In this document: piece by piece, positions 33,683 to 45,848 of the stretch
Numbering within the stretch: position 1 is the first letter of the stretch
Layout of the letters: every line of letters begins with the position of its first letter
NCBI RefSeq assembly: GCF_029168945.1
Contig: NC_083605.1
Span: 36,841,280-36,905,279 of the forward strand
Direction: 5' to 3'
Source: Cannabis sativa
Lineage: Eukaryota > Streptophyta > Magnoliopsida > Rosales > Cannabaceae
Length of the DNA: 64,000 nucleotides
Translations under genes and position numbers: made by a program
The notes under the pieces: generated by a model
Databases searched by the model: none
What the model was told of the DNA's origin: nothing
The model's input: only the letters and a program-made list of their open reading frames with translations

Positions 33683-34514
33683 AATCCTAGCAGAGCCCAA
33701 TCGTTTCCTTTCTCCTGAATATCAAAATTCATTTAATCAAATGAATTTTAAAGAGTATATATTGTTCTTGTAGTACTTTTACCAGAGTGGATCGATCATT
33801 CATTAAATAGATTTTCATATATACTGTACGTATATGGCGTAAATTGATGGGGGCAGAATTAAGAGCCACTTGAGTTGTGTGAGATTAGATATATATAGGC
33901 TACATAAAGCCATCAAATGTCGACTGTGTGTCTCCAATATAGGGTGCCAATCACTCTTTCTCTATTTACTTTCAAACATTGTTTTAGATGTAGGGGGTTT
34001 TAACTTTTGTGCAATGTGACAGATTCATACATAACCAGTTCACTTAAAAATATAAATTTTGTTATTGATTCATTCTATATAGAAGTTAATACTGGATCAT
34101 TATTGAATTCATTCTATGGAAACTAACCACAACAAATATGGAGTATTATTCAATAGGATCCATGAATAAATTATGGCATTGTGTGATTACAAATATATAT
34201 AGTATTTTATGTATTTAAATTTAAATTAAATATCCTTACAAAAAATATATATTAAAATATTCTTATATAAATTATCTATATAATTTTGTAAGAATATATA
34301 TATATAAAATTAAATGTGATCCGATACTTGCACCAATAGCGATATTGACACATAGGAGGGTGCTAGGCACCACTAGTGCCCTTTATCGTTGTTTATTGTT
34401 TCTCTATATATAATTAGGACATATGATCGATATACATACAAGTGTAGTTCAGTAGTGTATTGTATAGTTCTGATATTTATTATATTTTTCTCTAATTAAC
34501 TTCAGAATATAAAG
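33683..34514. other. Upstream region of the LITTLE ZIPPER-type gene
   Basis: No repeat was recognised. A TATA-like TCTCTATATATAATT at 34400-34414 lies about 100 nt before the ATG of the next gene. Confidence 0.4.
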
Positions 34515-34888
34515 ATGTGTCTCAGCTCATCATCTGAGAATTCTCCATCTGCCATCTTGAACTATTCTAAAAGAACAAAGCGATCAAAAGTTCAAGTCCA
34601 GAGACTTTAACTCATATAAATATATATTTATATATATATATGTATATATATATATATCATATCTACCGTACTGATCGTTTGAACAATAATAATATATATA
34701 CATAAATTTATTTATATAGCAGGAGAAGAATAAGATGTAGTGATGAAGAGTTAGGGTCTGTGGATATGGAGCTGATGAATTTGAAGCTTTATTTGGAGAA
34801 CCAAACCATCATTGAAGAGAACAAGAAGCTGAGAAAGACAGCTAGCCTTCTTCACAAAGAGAACCTTGCTTTGTTCTCTGAATTGTAG
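34515..34888 (+). CDS. LITTLE ZIPPER (ZPR)-type small leucine-zipper protein, possibly damaged
   Basis: ZPR proteins are short plant leucine zippers that bind HD-ZIP III transcription factors and block their dimerisation in meristem and leaf-polarity control. The diagnostic zipper is at 34766-34885: MELMNLKLYLENQTIIEEN, then KKLRKTASLLHKENLALF. A first exon at 34515 starts MCLSSSSENS, the start style I recall for ZPR1/2-like members, and runs to a stop at 34608. The second exon probably begins after TATAGCAG at 34723 (RRIRCSDEELGSVD before the zipper). Two oddities: no GT donor in the right phase is visible at the end of exon 1, and TAG at 34886 ends the zipper where family members continue; the frame after it (KKFPNNDNN) stays open to 34925. 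Translation from ATG 34766 alone would give a 40-residue zipper. Confidence 0.7.
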
Positions 34889-34927
34889 AAGAAGTTTCCT
34901 AATAATGATAACAATTTTGATCACTAG

Positions 34928-35830
34928 TTCCACTACGATATTCCACCAGTTTGATTAAACATTTCTTCCTCTTCTTTCTTCTTAACCATTAATCAAATAT
35001 TGATATAAAGGAAGAAATAAATTTAGTCATTTCTTTCTGTTAATATAGATGTATGCATGCAATAGGTTTATCTAATTATATAAATATATATGTGTTTATA
35101 TAATTACTTTTGCATATTTTTCTTTAATTATGAAATGATCAAAACCTCTGTTTTCACCTGCGGTGGAGAGTTTCTTGTTTGGACTTTCCCAACAATTTTA
35201 TTGATTATATAAAAACATAACATGTGTAGTATGAAGCAGATAGTGCTCATGTATATGCATGTGTGTCTTTAATGTAAAAGAAATTGTCAGTGATTTTATT
35301 TAGCTTTTTCTTATTGAGTGTTATATATGAAGTGATAATGACTCTATTATATGTATATCAATCAAAGTAGTACAAACGTGACCAAGGAAAGAACACAGAT
35401 GAAGCTATTCATTATAATTAAGCCAAAGGAGATAATATTTTAATGGTACTCGTATGCTTATCCAACCAGAGAAGCTTCAGATGAATCCTCTTGCTTCAAA
35501 AAAAAAAAAAAAATACACAGCTAAATGAATTTGGAATTCTCCGAAAGTACAGGTATATATACATACATACATTTATATATATATATAACTGAAAGACTAC
35601 TTGAATCATTCCACTTGCAGCCATCAGCTAATTCACAAAGTTAAGAAAAAAAAAATGGGAAGCTTCATGTTGTCTCATTTTTCCTGCAAGAACACAAAAT
35701 CATTACAGTCCAGTTAACCAGTTTGAGAAGCTTCTTCTTTTCTCTCAATCAAAATCAATGGAGTTAATTACGTACCAATTCATTTAAAATGAAGCAATTC
35801 ATGTGTTTTGGGATACCATATAGATGGACT
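34928..35830. other. 3' flank shared by the ZPR-type gene and the plastid-protein gene
   Basis: No coding frame. This convergent interval serves as the 3' region of the plus-strand ZPR-type gene and of the minus-strand gene ending at 35831. Low-complexity AT runs lie at about 35550-35590. Confidence 0.5.
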
Positions 35831-36900
35831 TCATAGTTCCTTGGAACGCTCTTCTGATGATTTGTATATCCGAAATGCAGCTAAACACATTGTGGCATTG
35901 CCTAAAACTGTCAAGGCTGCTTGGAGAGCAACCAGTACCTACAGCAACATAACACCAAAGGTCATTTCAAGGACAATAATTACTCATTCCATCTTCAATC
36001 CAACTTTTACAATAATTTGATAAAAACACATGATTGATAGTTAGGTACCAAAAACCAAAGCCAAGTCACCATTTTTAATCATTTGCATAGTATCATATCA
36101 TCACAATATATATAGTTCTAAGGATGTAAGGCGTTTTCATGTGCAGACTAAAGATAAGTAAATGCATATCAAAGCACACACAAAAACTAGTTGTGAATAA
36201 GGAAAAGATCATTGAATCTTCTTACCTCAAGAGACTCAGAGTTATAAAAGAAATGCCATGTACACGCACAAAATGCTCCCCCCAGCAGGGGTACCTAAAC
36301 ATATCAGTGGTTTAAGTTAGTGAAACTAACTGGGAAAGCTATTGATAAAGCTTCGTTCTTTATATAAATGTGAGCAAGATAATCAAAAATCCAAATCTAA
36401 TCGAAATTTCCAAGCTTTTTAAAAGAATTAGAAGAATAACCCACCATACCCCAAGAAAGGCCTTTCCAAGATTCATTCCCAGAAATTTCTCCATATTGCC
36501 ATACCAAAGCCATTGCTGTAATCCTTAAACCAAAAATTCAAAAGAATTGTTGGAAACTCATTAGAGAAAAAGAAGAAGATAATTCGAGAAATACTCACCA
36601 TTCAACAACACTGGAAACATGAACGGCCCAAGTGGGAAGAGAAAGGGCGTTGGAGGGCTCACTGAGTTGAAAAGAACCCAACTCGATAGCTGAAGCGGGC
36701 CCCATAAGGGTTAGGGTCAAGCCCGCCCCGACTCCGAGTAGACCTACCATGGCTTTTGGATTCTGAAGGAAGCCATAAGTAGGGTTTCGTGGCTGAACTG
36801 GAGGAGGAGGAGTCAGTTGGGAACGAGTAGTTGGAGGAGAGAGAGAAGGTAAAGCTTTGAGCGTGGGTTTGAGAGAGAACAAGAAGGCATTCATTGCCAT
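35831..36900 (-). CDS. Plastid-targeted DUF2499 / YCF49-like membrane protein, four exons
   Basis: Exons on the minus strand: 36900-36599, 36523-36445, 36294-36226 and 35938-35831. All introns are GT-AG (75, 150 and 287 nt) and phases join cleanly to 185 codons plus TGA. The protein has a Ser/Pro-rich, Lys/Arg-containing N-terminus typical of a chloroplast transit peptide, then AMVGLLGVGAGLTLTLM and the motif ALSLPTWAVHVSSVVEW. Further hydrophobic segments follow in exon 2 (ITAMALVWQYG), exon 3 (VPLLGGAFCACTWHFFYNS) and exon 4 (VLVALQAALTVLGNATMC). The wording matches the DUF2499 (PF10693) family, related to cyanobacterial/algal Ycf49, of unknown biochemical role, in plastid membranes. No stop or frameshift, so it appears functional. 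Confidence 0.88.
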
Positions 36901-37318
<418 letters not shown>

Positions 37319-37417
37319 ATTTTTTTTTATCTTTGTATATATATATATAAAATATCAAAAAGAGCACTGGTTAGCTTTTCCCTCGTGTTTTGCTCTCGCA
37401 GCTTCAGGCTGGTGGCT

Positions 37418-38667
37418 ATGGCTAAAACGAGGTCCAAGATTCAAGGGAAGGCTAGATCTGTGGGCAAGAAATCAAAGAAGAAACAATCTCAATCGACTCA
37501 GGAAGCTATTTTGACTGGGGCTCGATGTGAGGAAACCAGAGTTGAACCGCTTGAGGTCTCGGAGGAGGAGGAGACAACGAAGACGATCCTTCTCTTGTGG
37601 ATTTATTCCAGAAACCTCTGTCTCCAAGATCATCCCTAAAGCTTATACAGAGGTAGGAAGACGTTCAGAAGGACTTTCTTCAGTTTCTGCAGGCCAGCAA
37701 CCAATGTAATAGTGATGTGAAACAAGGTAAATCCCCAATTCCTCCTATTTTGCGATCTGGTATTGTGCGAAATTTGGAACCTTCTTTTAAACAGTCTGTG
37801 AGTACAAACAAAGTGAAAATTACGCTTGATGATATTGAGAAAGAAATTAATTTCTAGCAAGCTTCCATCGTATGTTACGTGCTTGGTGTGAATCCTCCAT
37901 TACATGTACTGGAGGGATTTGTAAACAGGGTATGGAAGGATAAGATAGATAGGGTGAAGATGTTGTCATATGGAATTTTCATTATCAGATTCAATTCTTT
38001 GGAAGATAGGGATCAGATTCTGGAGGGGGGCTACATATTCTTTAACCGAAGGCCTGTCATCATGAAGGCATGGGATCCAAATGTGAATTTTAAGAAAGAA
38101 TATGTAAAAAAGGTTCCAATATGGGTTCAACTTGAAGACTTGGATCTGAAATATTGGGGACAAAGATCTTTGTTCAAAATAGTCGGTCAAGTAGGGGAGC
38201 CGATTATGGTGGATAATGTTACAAAAGAGAGGGAAAGGTTGAACTATCCTAGAGTTCTTATCGAAGTTAGAATAGATCAACAATTTTCCGATATGTTAGA
38301 ATTTGAGAATGAGCATGGAAACAACACACATGTGGGAATCAAGTATGAATGGAAACCGATTGCTTGTAATAACTGCTACGGCCTGGGACATTTGACTGAT
38401 GATTGTAAGAAGAATGCTAAAGTGGAGAAAAAGTGGGTAGTAAAGGAAGATCATAGGCCAAAAAAGGTAGTGGATGAGGATGGCTTTGTTAAAGTTACAA
38501 GAGGTACTAAGGGGAAAGAGCAGTCTAGCACAACAGAGGCTCTAAGGGTGGAAAACACTTTCCAAGCCTTAGACTCTGATCTGGAACAGCAAGTATTGGC
38601 AGGAAAAGAGGCTGAAGATGCTGAGAATGAGGGCAATACTGGAGGGGGGGAGATCCCTCTCTCTCCA
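37418..38667 (+). pseudogene. LINE ORF1 (nucleic-acid-binding protein), broken
   Basis: It starts MAKTRSKIQGKARSVGKK at 37418, a basic N-terminus common in plant LINE ORF1. The frame is lost near 37600, a stop lies at about 37856, and the main frame resumes by 37879. That part has the DUF4283-type region (VWKDKIDRVKML, VPIWVQLEDLDLKYW) and the knuckle CNNCYGLGHLTDDC at about 38365-38410. ORF1 proteins coat LINE RNA and act as chaperones. There is no stop between this frame and ORF2. Confidence 0.8.
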
Positions 38668-41600
38668 ATGGATAAACTCTTATGTTGGAATGTCCGAGGA
38701 GCCAACAATCAACAAAAACAAAGACTAATTAAGCAATTTATTAGTCACCAAAAGGTTGATTTTGTTGGGCTTCTTGAGACAAGAGTCAAGTCAAGGCTCC
38801 TAAACTAGGTGCCTTGTACTCTAATGTATTTGAGGGGTGGTGTTTCTCATCCAATATTGTGTGGCATACTGGAGGGAAGATTGTAATAGCATGGAATCCT
38901 TTAAGATTCATTGTGGATATTATTAGGTGCACAAGCCAATTTATGCACCTAAAATATCAATAATGGATGGTATGTTTGATAGCCTTGTTACTGTGGTATA
39001 TGCCTCAAATAGCAGGTTAGAAAGGAAAAGGCTTTGGAGGGATATTTGTGAACTGAATACAAGTGAAAGATGGTGTCTTACGGGAGATTTCAATGAGATT
39101 TTAGCTAAGGAAGAAAGAATAGGGCTTCAGGTTTCGAGTTGGCCTAATGGGGATTTCTTGCAATGTGTTACTTACTGTAACTTGGAAGACATAAAGAGCA
39201 ACGACAATTTTTTCACATGGACAAACAAACAACATGGAGAAGATCAGATTTTTTCCAAGATTGATAGAGTGTTAGCTAATCAAGGTTGGTTGAATAAGTA
39301 TGAGAATGCTGAAGTTGTCTTTCTTAATGAGGGATTGTTCGACCACTCACCGGCTATAGTCTCCTTATATTCGACTGTTGCTAGTGGCCTAAAGTCTTTT
39401 AAATACTTTCGAATTTGGAAGTCTCATTCTAAGTTTGAAAGTAGTTTGTTGGACATTTGGTCAAGGCAAGTAAATGGGTCAAAAATGTTTCAGGTGGTGG
39501 TGAAATTGAAAAGTTTGAAAACCGTTCTGAAAGACATCAATAGGGACGGTTTTTCTGATCTGTTGGGGGTTGTCCATGAAGCCAAAGTCAGATTGGATGA
39601 GGCACGAAAAGGAGGCTCGGGAGACATATGTTAAGGTGCACAAAGACTACAATTCTTTTTTACAGCAAAAGGCAAAGGTGGCATGGGTCCGAGATGGAGA
39701 TAACAATACATCATTGTTTCATGCAAGTATAAGGCAAAGACTAAGGCAGAATAGAATTTTATCCATTGAACAACAAGATGGGGAGAGAGTTCATGACCCC
39801 AGCTAATGCAAGATGCTTTTATTGACTATCATAAGCAGCTGCTTGGCACTAAAATGGAGAATAGAAGAGGTGTGATTCCAGGGATATTGAGAAGAGGTCC
39901 AATGGTAACCAAAATGCAGTCTGAGATGCTGGAGAAGAAGTTTACTCATGATGAGGTGAAGAAGGCAGTGTTTGATATATCCGGTTCGAAAGCTCCAGGT
40001 CCTGATGGTTATTCTAGTTTCTTTTACCAAGATAACTGGGATACCATTGTGAGTTAGTGTCCCAAGCTGTGATCTCCTTTCTTGAATCTGGCAAGATCCT
40101 AAAGGAGATAAACTCAATTGTGATCACCCTTGTCCCTAAGGTAAATTGTCCTAACACTGTAAAAGACTTTCGTCCAATAGCCTATTGTAATGTCATCTAT
40201 AAGATTGCCACTAAGATGTTATGATCCAGGCTAAAAGCTATACTTCCTTCACTTATTTCTTCTTCACAAGGAGGATTTATTAAAGGGAGGTTCATTGGCC
40301 ACAACATTATGATTTGTCAAGACTTGGTTTGGCATTATGGGAGGAAAGCAAACAAACCAAGTTGCTTGATAAAACTAGATCTTCAGAAGGCTTATGATAC
40401 AATTGAATGGGGATTTATTGAAGAAATGCTAGAAGGATTGCAATTCCTTCAAAGTTTGTGAAGCTAATCATGCAATACATATCAACTCCTAGATGTTCAT
40501 TGATGTTTAATGGTACACTTCATGGATTCTTTGAAACTAGGAGGGGTCTAAGGCAAGGTGATCCGATATCGCCTCTACTCTTTGAAATAGGCATGGAATA
40601 CTTATTTAGGCTCATGGGGAAGATTGGAGAAAAAGAGGATTTCTCTTTTCATGACAGGTGTGGAGAATTGAAGATTAATCATCTGGCTTTTGCAGATGAT
40701 GTATTACTATTTTGTAAAGGAGAGACAAAGAGTATGATGTACATGCTACAAGCCTTTAAACTTTTCTCAACAACATCTGGCCTATACCCGAATGCTAATA
40801 AAACTGCTCTTTATTGTAGTAACATGGAGGCTGAAGACATTGACCAGATTATCAGAGCCTCGGGTTTCCCAAGAGGGGTGTTGCCCTTTATATACTTAGG
40901 AATCCCAATCAATGTAAAGAAAATTTCTGGGGCGGAGTGTGAGATCCTTGTAGAGAAAATGACAGCAAGAATACGTACTTGGAGCACAAGAAACTTGTCA
41001 TTTGCAGCTAAAACTGTGTTGATAAACTCTGTCTTGATAGCCATCCAAGCTTATTGGAGCCAAATTTGCATCTTACCAAAGAAAGTATATAGGAGGATTG
41101 AAGCAATATGCAGATCTTTTTTGTGGAAAGACCTAGCAAACTATGAAGGAGGTGGCTCAATTGAATGGAGCAAAGTTTGCACCCCCAAATCAGTAGGGGG
41201 TTTAAGGATAAAAAAGATTGAGGAATGGAACAAAGCTGCCATGTCCAAGTATGTTTGGGCTATTGCAAATAGACAAGAAAGTCTATGGATGAAATGGGTT
41301 CATAGTGTGTACCTTAGGAAAGATGAATGGTGGAGTCACACGGCTTCAATTCATGCAAGTTGGCATTGGAAAAAGCTTGTGGCTCTGAAAAACCAGCTGA
41401 AAGATCTCACTAGCATCCAACAATTCACCAGCCAGCAGTACTCTATAGCTAATGAATACAAGTTATTCACCTCGGATGGCATCAAAAACAATTGGAGTAA
41501 TGAGGTATGGGCTCGATTGAACACTCCTAAACATTGTTATATTTTGTGGTTGGCTATGCACAATAGGTTGAAAACAAAGGATAGACTCCTCAAATTCGGG

Positions 41601-41861
41601 TTACACATGGAGGAGGTTTGCTGTGTATGTAACAAAGAGAAAGAGTCAAGTGAGCACTTGTTTTTCCAATGTCCATTTGCTCGAGAATGCTTGCAGGAGA
41701 TTAAAGGGTGGCTCGGTTGGACTGTTGTGAGTAACAGCCTTCCCCAACTCATTCGGTGGATTGGCAGGGCAGAAACCAGCAAGTTTAAAAAACTTTTACT
41801 GGCAGCAGCGTGTGCTGCTTTGGTTTATAATGTTTGGACAACAAGGAACTTGGTTATTTGA
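38668..41861 (+). pseudogene. LINE ORF2 (endonuclease-reverse transcriptase), broken
   Basis: It begins MDKLLCWNVRGANN in frame with ORF1. The endonuclease shows LLETRVK, then after a stop at 38806 and a frame change GDFNEIL (about 39085) and DHSPAIVSL (about 39340). RT shows SGSKAPGPDGYSSFFY (about 39985), [13 protein letters not shown] (40545-40585) and the catalytic AFADDVLLF at about 40690. The C-terminal zf-RVT region has [18 protein letters not shown] at about 41620-41670. From 40458 to 41861 the frame is intact for 467 codons. Four or more frame changes upstream inactivate it. Confidence 0.88.
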
Positions 41862-41974
41862 AGAAAGGAGGAGAGTACAGTAAATAGAATTGTTGAGGGT
41901 ATAAAGCAATGTATCAAACTAAGAGTTACTATGTTCATGCCTAAGAAAACAAAGAGAGAAGATAGAATATGGTT

Positions 41975-42198
41975 CAAAACTCGAATCTGATCCCGGACCT
42001 AGACCCGATTTAAATAAAATCAAAAAATAAAAATGAACTTTACAGAACACACTTTTGTTTTCTGTTTTTAAAATTAAAAAATAAAAGCAATTACAGAATG
42101 TATTTTTATTTTTCAAAAATAAAATTTTTAATGATAAAAATTTTACTTTCATTTTGTGATCAAAAAATTAGAAAACAAACATGTTATCAAACGACACT
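41975..42198. repeat. Right half of the MITE-like repeat at the LINE 3' junction
   Basis: It is co-linear with about 24070-24292 (shared blocks such as TTAAATAAAATCAAAAAAT and TTTTACTTTCATTTTGTGAT). The left half is absent, replaced by LINE sequence, so the LINE 3' end and the repeat meet at a breakpoint. Confidence 0.65.
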
Positions 42199-43950
42199 AA
42201 AAATCTAGACACAAAGCACCACTGAAAATCTTATTGATATAAATAATTAATTGGACTTGAGAGTATGGAATTTATACTAGGCCCAATTTTTTTTTTTTTT
42301 TTTGAGAAGATTCTATTCATCGTAATGACCTACATGAGAGAGAGAGGAGAGAGAGTAGAAGAGACGTTGTTATCAATAAGGTCGTGTGTGACCTAATTCA
42401 AATTTAGTCAGTTTGTGTTAGGTAAAAAAAAGAAAACAAAAGTTGTAGGTTGGATCATAGAGTTTGCGTGTATCTAAAACAAGTCATGTGTGTTTGGGAG
42501 ACATGGCATATGGGACACAAGGATGTATTTACTTTACTTAGTAACCTCCTACATTGTGTTTCCATTTTGAAAAAAAAAGAACCCTGCACTCATTGTTATT
42601 ATATCACATAATATTGTATGTTTATAGCTACACAGAATTTCACTTTCCAATTGATATGATTGAACCCCACCATAAGAAGTTGAGTTGTGAACTAATTTAA
42701 AAAATTAAAGGTTTTGTGTTGCTAAATTTATAGCTACAAAATGTTGTTGTTGTTTTTTGTTTTTTGTTTTTTTTTTTTTTTGAGATTTTTACACGAGATG
42801 TTAAATTTTGGTATTTTTTTTTTATATTTTATTTATGTTTGATTTTTTAAACTTTTTTATAGAATCTGTTTTTCAATTTTATTTTTTAAAAAAAGTTCTT
42901 TAATTATAAAAATACTTTTATTGTTTATGTTTAGTCTCTTTTACATGTTAACTCCCGTTTTCACTTTTTTTTTTATTTTCTTTTTTATCTCTTCATTTTT
43001 CTCTCTCTTTAATTAAAAAAACAATTGAAATATTAATTAAATAAGAGATATTTACTCAATTCAACCAAAAATCACAAATTATTACTTTCTTATTAGTGAG
43101 CAGCATTTTAAATAATTTTAACATTGATTGTTCTTTTTAATACATTTTAAAAGTTTAAAAATTTAAAAATTACTACTTACCCATTATTGTTGATATAATG
43201 TACCTTTCACCATTTTTTTTTTCAATTTTTACATGTTAGACATGATTTTCTTTCTCTCGTCACTCAAATGCTCATTTCTTTTTTGTTCTACTCTTTTACA
43301 TTCATCACATTTCTCTTTCTTTTTGTTTTTTTAATTTTATATTAGAACTTTTCCAATACACATGTTCTCCCATCCCACTCTCATTTTTTATTTGTGAAAC
43401 TATTTTTTTAGTTCATAAATTCACAATTTACTATGACTTTTTTTTTTTTTTTAAATTCACAATTTACTATGGCTTTTTTTTTTTTTTTTAAAAAAAAAAA
43501 GTAACAAGACTATGGCTATTTCTAAAGCTTCTTCATCCTTTCTTCTAATTCTAGATCCTAGAAATGTTACTAAATAATCATGAAAACCCAAAATACAAAC
43601 TAATTAAATGGGTAAGAACGCTATTGCAATGGAGGATGACTGTGTTTCTCAACTTATTCCAGAAGCATTAACTTCAAAGAAAAAGGTCATTGCCATATAA
43701 GGTTGAAAATGGAAAAGGAAAAAAAAAATTAAAAAACAATGCAAATGCTAGTGTAAGTAATGTCATGTATAAATACCATATTTTTATGTTTTATTTATAA
43801 TTTTAAGGCCTAAAGTTTTTATTTACAAAAGTACGTTTTTAAAATTACAAAAATACTCTTTTCTCAACAAAAAGTAAGAAAACAACTGAAAAAACAACGT
43901 GAAATTAACATCATGACAACTATGAAACAACCATAAAGAAACTACAAAAC
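42199..43950. other. AT-rich spacer with homopolymer runs
   Basis: No gene. T runs lie at about 42286-42302, 42765-42780, 43439-43452 and 43475-43488; the last two sit in a direct repeat of 'AAATTCACAATTTACTATGRCTTTT'. Confidence 0.45.
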
Positions 43951-45848
43951 TGTTGGAATTTATTTTACCAGGATCTTAGATCTACTTACAAGTATGTTGT
44001 TTAATACCCTAAATATGAACTTTCTAAAACGATAAATTAAACACATATAAAGTTAAGAAAACCTTACATTGATGCAGCGGAATTAATGTCTCCTTCCACT
44101 CAGATCTCTAACCCTTGTATCCTTTCTGTAGCAGAGTATAATCAAGATCTGAGCCCGAATGTCCTTCTTCTTTGAGTTTGATCCTTCACAGTCTTCCAAT
44201 CTATGATTGAGTTACTGCTTGCTGTGTGTGGGCACTTACTCTTTCACTAGGGTCGAAATTTATGAAGGGAAAAGAGAAGAGGGTTTCGGCCAAGGTATAG
44301 AAAATAGGGAAGGCTCAGTTTTTCTGAAGAGAGAAATTTCTGTCAGAAGATGTTATGAAAACTTGTGATTTGACTGAGTCATCACTTTCTATTTATAGGC
44401 AACTACAAGGTTTAGGTTATGAATTATTTGGCATTAAAATAATGAAAATATCAATTTAAATTTCCACAAATAGTGGCCGGCCATGGTGTGATAATAGGCC
44501 CCACTTGATTTTGCAGTTTTAACAAATTTTATTTCTATTTTCTCAAAAACGCCATTTTCCAATTCTAACCATTTAAATGCCAAAACTAATTATTTAACAA
44601 CTAAAATAAATTATTAAATAATATTGTCATTTAATTTAATTATTAAATAGACATATAAAGTCCATTAATAAATAAATAAACCTAGAATCTCTTTTCTTTA
44701 CAATTTCACCCCTGCTTAGTGAAAATTCATTAATTAGACATAGTCTAACTTTAGAATTATAATTGATCAATCACGAATCAATGAATGAGTCTTACAAGCA
44801 GAATGTTCTCAACTAGAATGGGGACCATGGATCTATATGTTGAGCTTCCAATAAGTGAACCAAATTTACCAAGTAAATTCCTACTTATTAATTCTTCGTT
44901 GAATCCACTCTTAGAACTTAGAATTGCACTCTCAGACTTATATAGAGCATATTATATGTTCCACGATATCAATATGCTATCTCATTTAACCATTGTTATA
45001 ATCTTATTGTGATTTAAAGATCCTCTATATAGATGATCTACATCGAGATGGGATAATTTTACCGTTCTCACCCGTCAATGTATTTTGCCCCTTAAAACAC
45101 TTAGCTACCTGTAAATGGTGTTTAGTGATTTAATAATTAGTCAGTTAAACAAGAGCTCATCCATTTACTTCTATTTGCTAAGCTCGAAGAGAATCATCAC
45201 TTGACTTCTATACACCAGTAGAAGCTATAGATTCCATATTTATGTTCAGCACTCCCACTCAATCATACTATCATGTTCCCAAAATATATGTATCACCCTG
45301 ACCTAAAAGTAGGCTTAACTAATAAATCAAAGAACATGAATAGTACTCCTGAGTTGAGCCTAAGCATATCAAGATTTAGATTCTTTTAATCTTAAGATCA
45401 ACTACTGATATTGACTTGGAAAGATATATATATATAACGGTAAGTTTGTAATATCTTAACTTAGTTGCAATATCGGTCCAGTCCAATGTATACTCCATAC
45501 ATTCGAAACTAGTATACTTTACTAATGTCCTGGAAAGAACATAACACTTACTCCAAGTGTAAGTACACATCATCGCTGATTATCACATTAGTGTAAATCC
45601 AAAACACTAATGAAACAGGGACCTATTCTTTTGATTCATATGATCACAAACACATTCCACTGTGTTGACGATACTGTAATTGTGAATAAACATATGATCT
45701 AGATTTAACTGATTTTGTGTGTGTGAATGTAATAAACATATTAAACCATTAGCATGTAAAATTTATGCAAACATTAATCACTTCAAATTTCTTATATTGA
45801 TTACTAATCAGATTGTAAAGAGTTTTATTTAGGGCATAAAATCTAACA
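43951..45848 (-). repeat. Solo copia LTR (1898 bp) with target duplication AAAAC
   Basis: On the minus strand it runs TGTTAGATTTTATGCCC ... AAATTCCAACA and is homologous to the LTRs of the nested copia element at 5621-16042. AAAAC lies directly on both sides (43946-43950 and 45849-45853). No internal sequence is present, so this is a solo LTR left by recombination between the two LTRs of an older insertion. Confidence 0.9.

Larger units (their letters stand above)
37380..41975 (+). mobile_element. L1-type LINE (non-LTR retrotransposon), inactive
   Basis: ORF1 (basic N-terminus, DUF4283-like region, CCHC knuckle) is followed by ORF2 (endonuclease, reverse transcriptase, C-terminal zinc finger) in the order of plant L1 elements. 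Many frameshifts and stops occur. The 3' end lacks a poly(A) tail: sequence switches near 41975 to half of a MITE-like repeat. No target duplication was found. The LINE lies in divergent orientation to the DUF2499 gene, about 0.5 kb from its start codon. Confidence 0.9.

Noticed and set aside
34751..34933. Minus-strand 60-codon frame over the ZPR-type gene
   Set aside because: It is a shadow; the plus strand encodes the recognisable leucine zipper.
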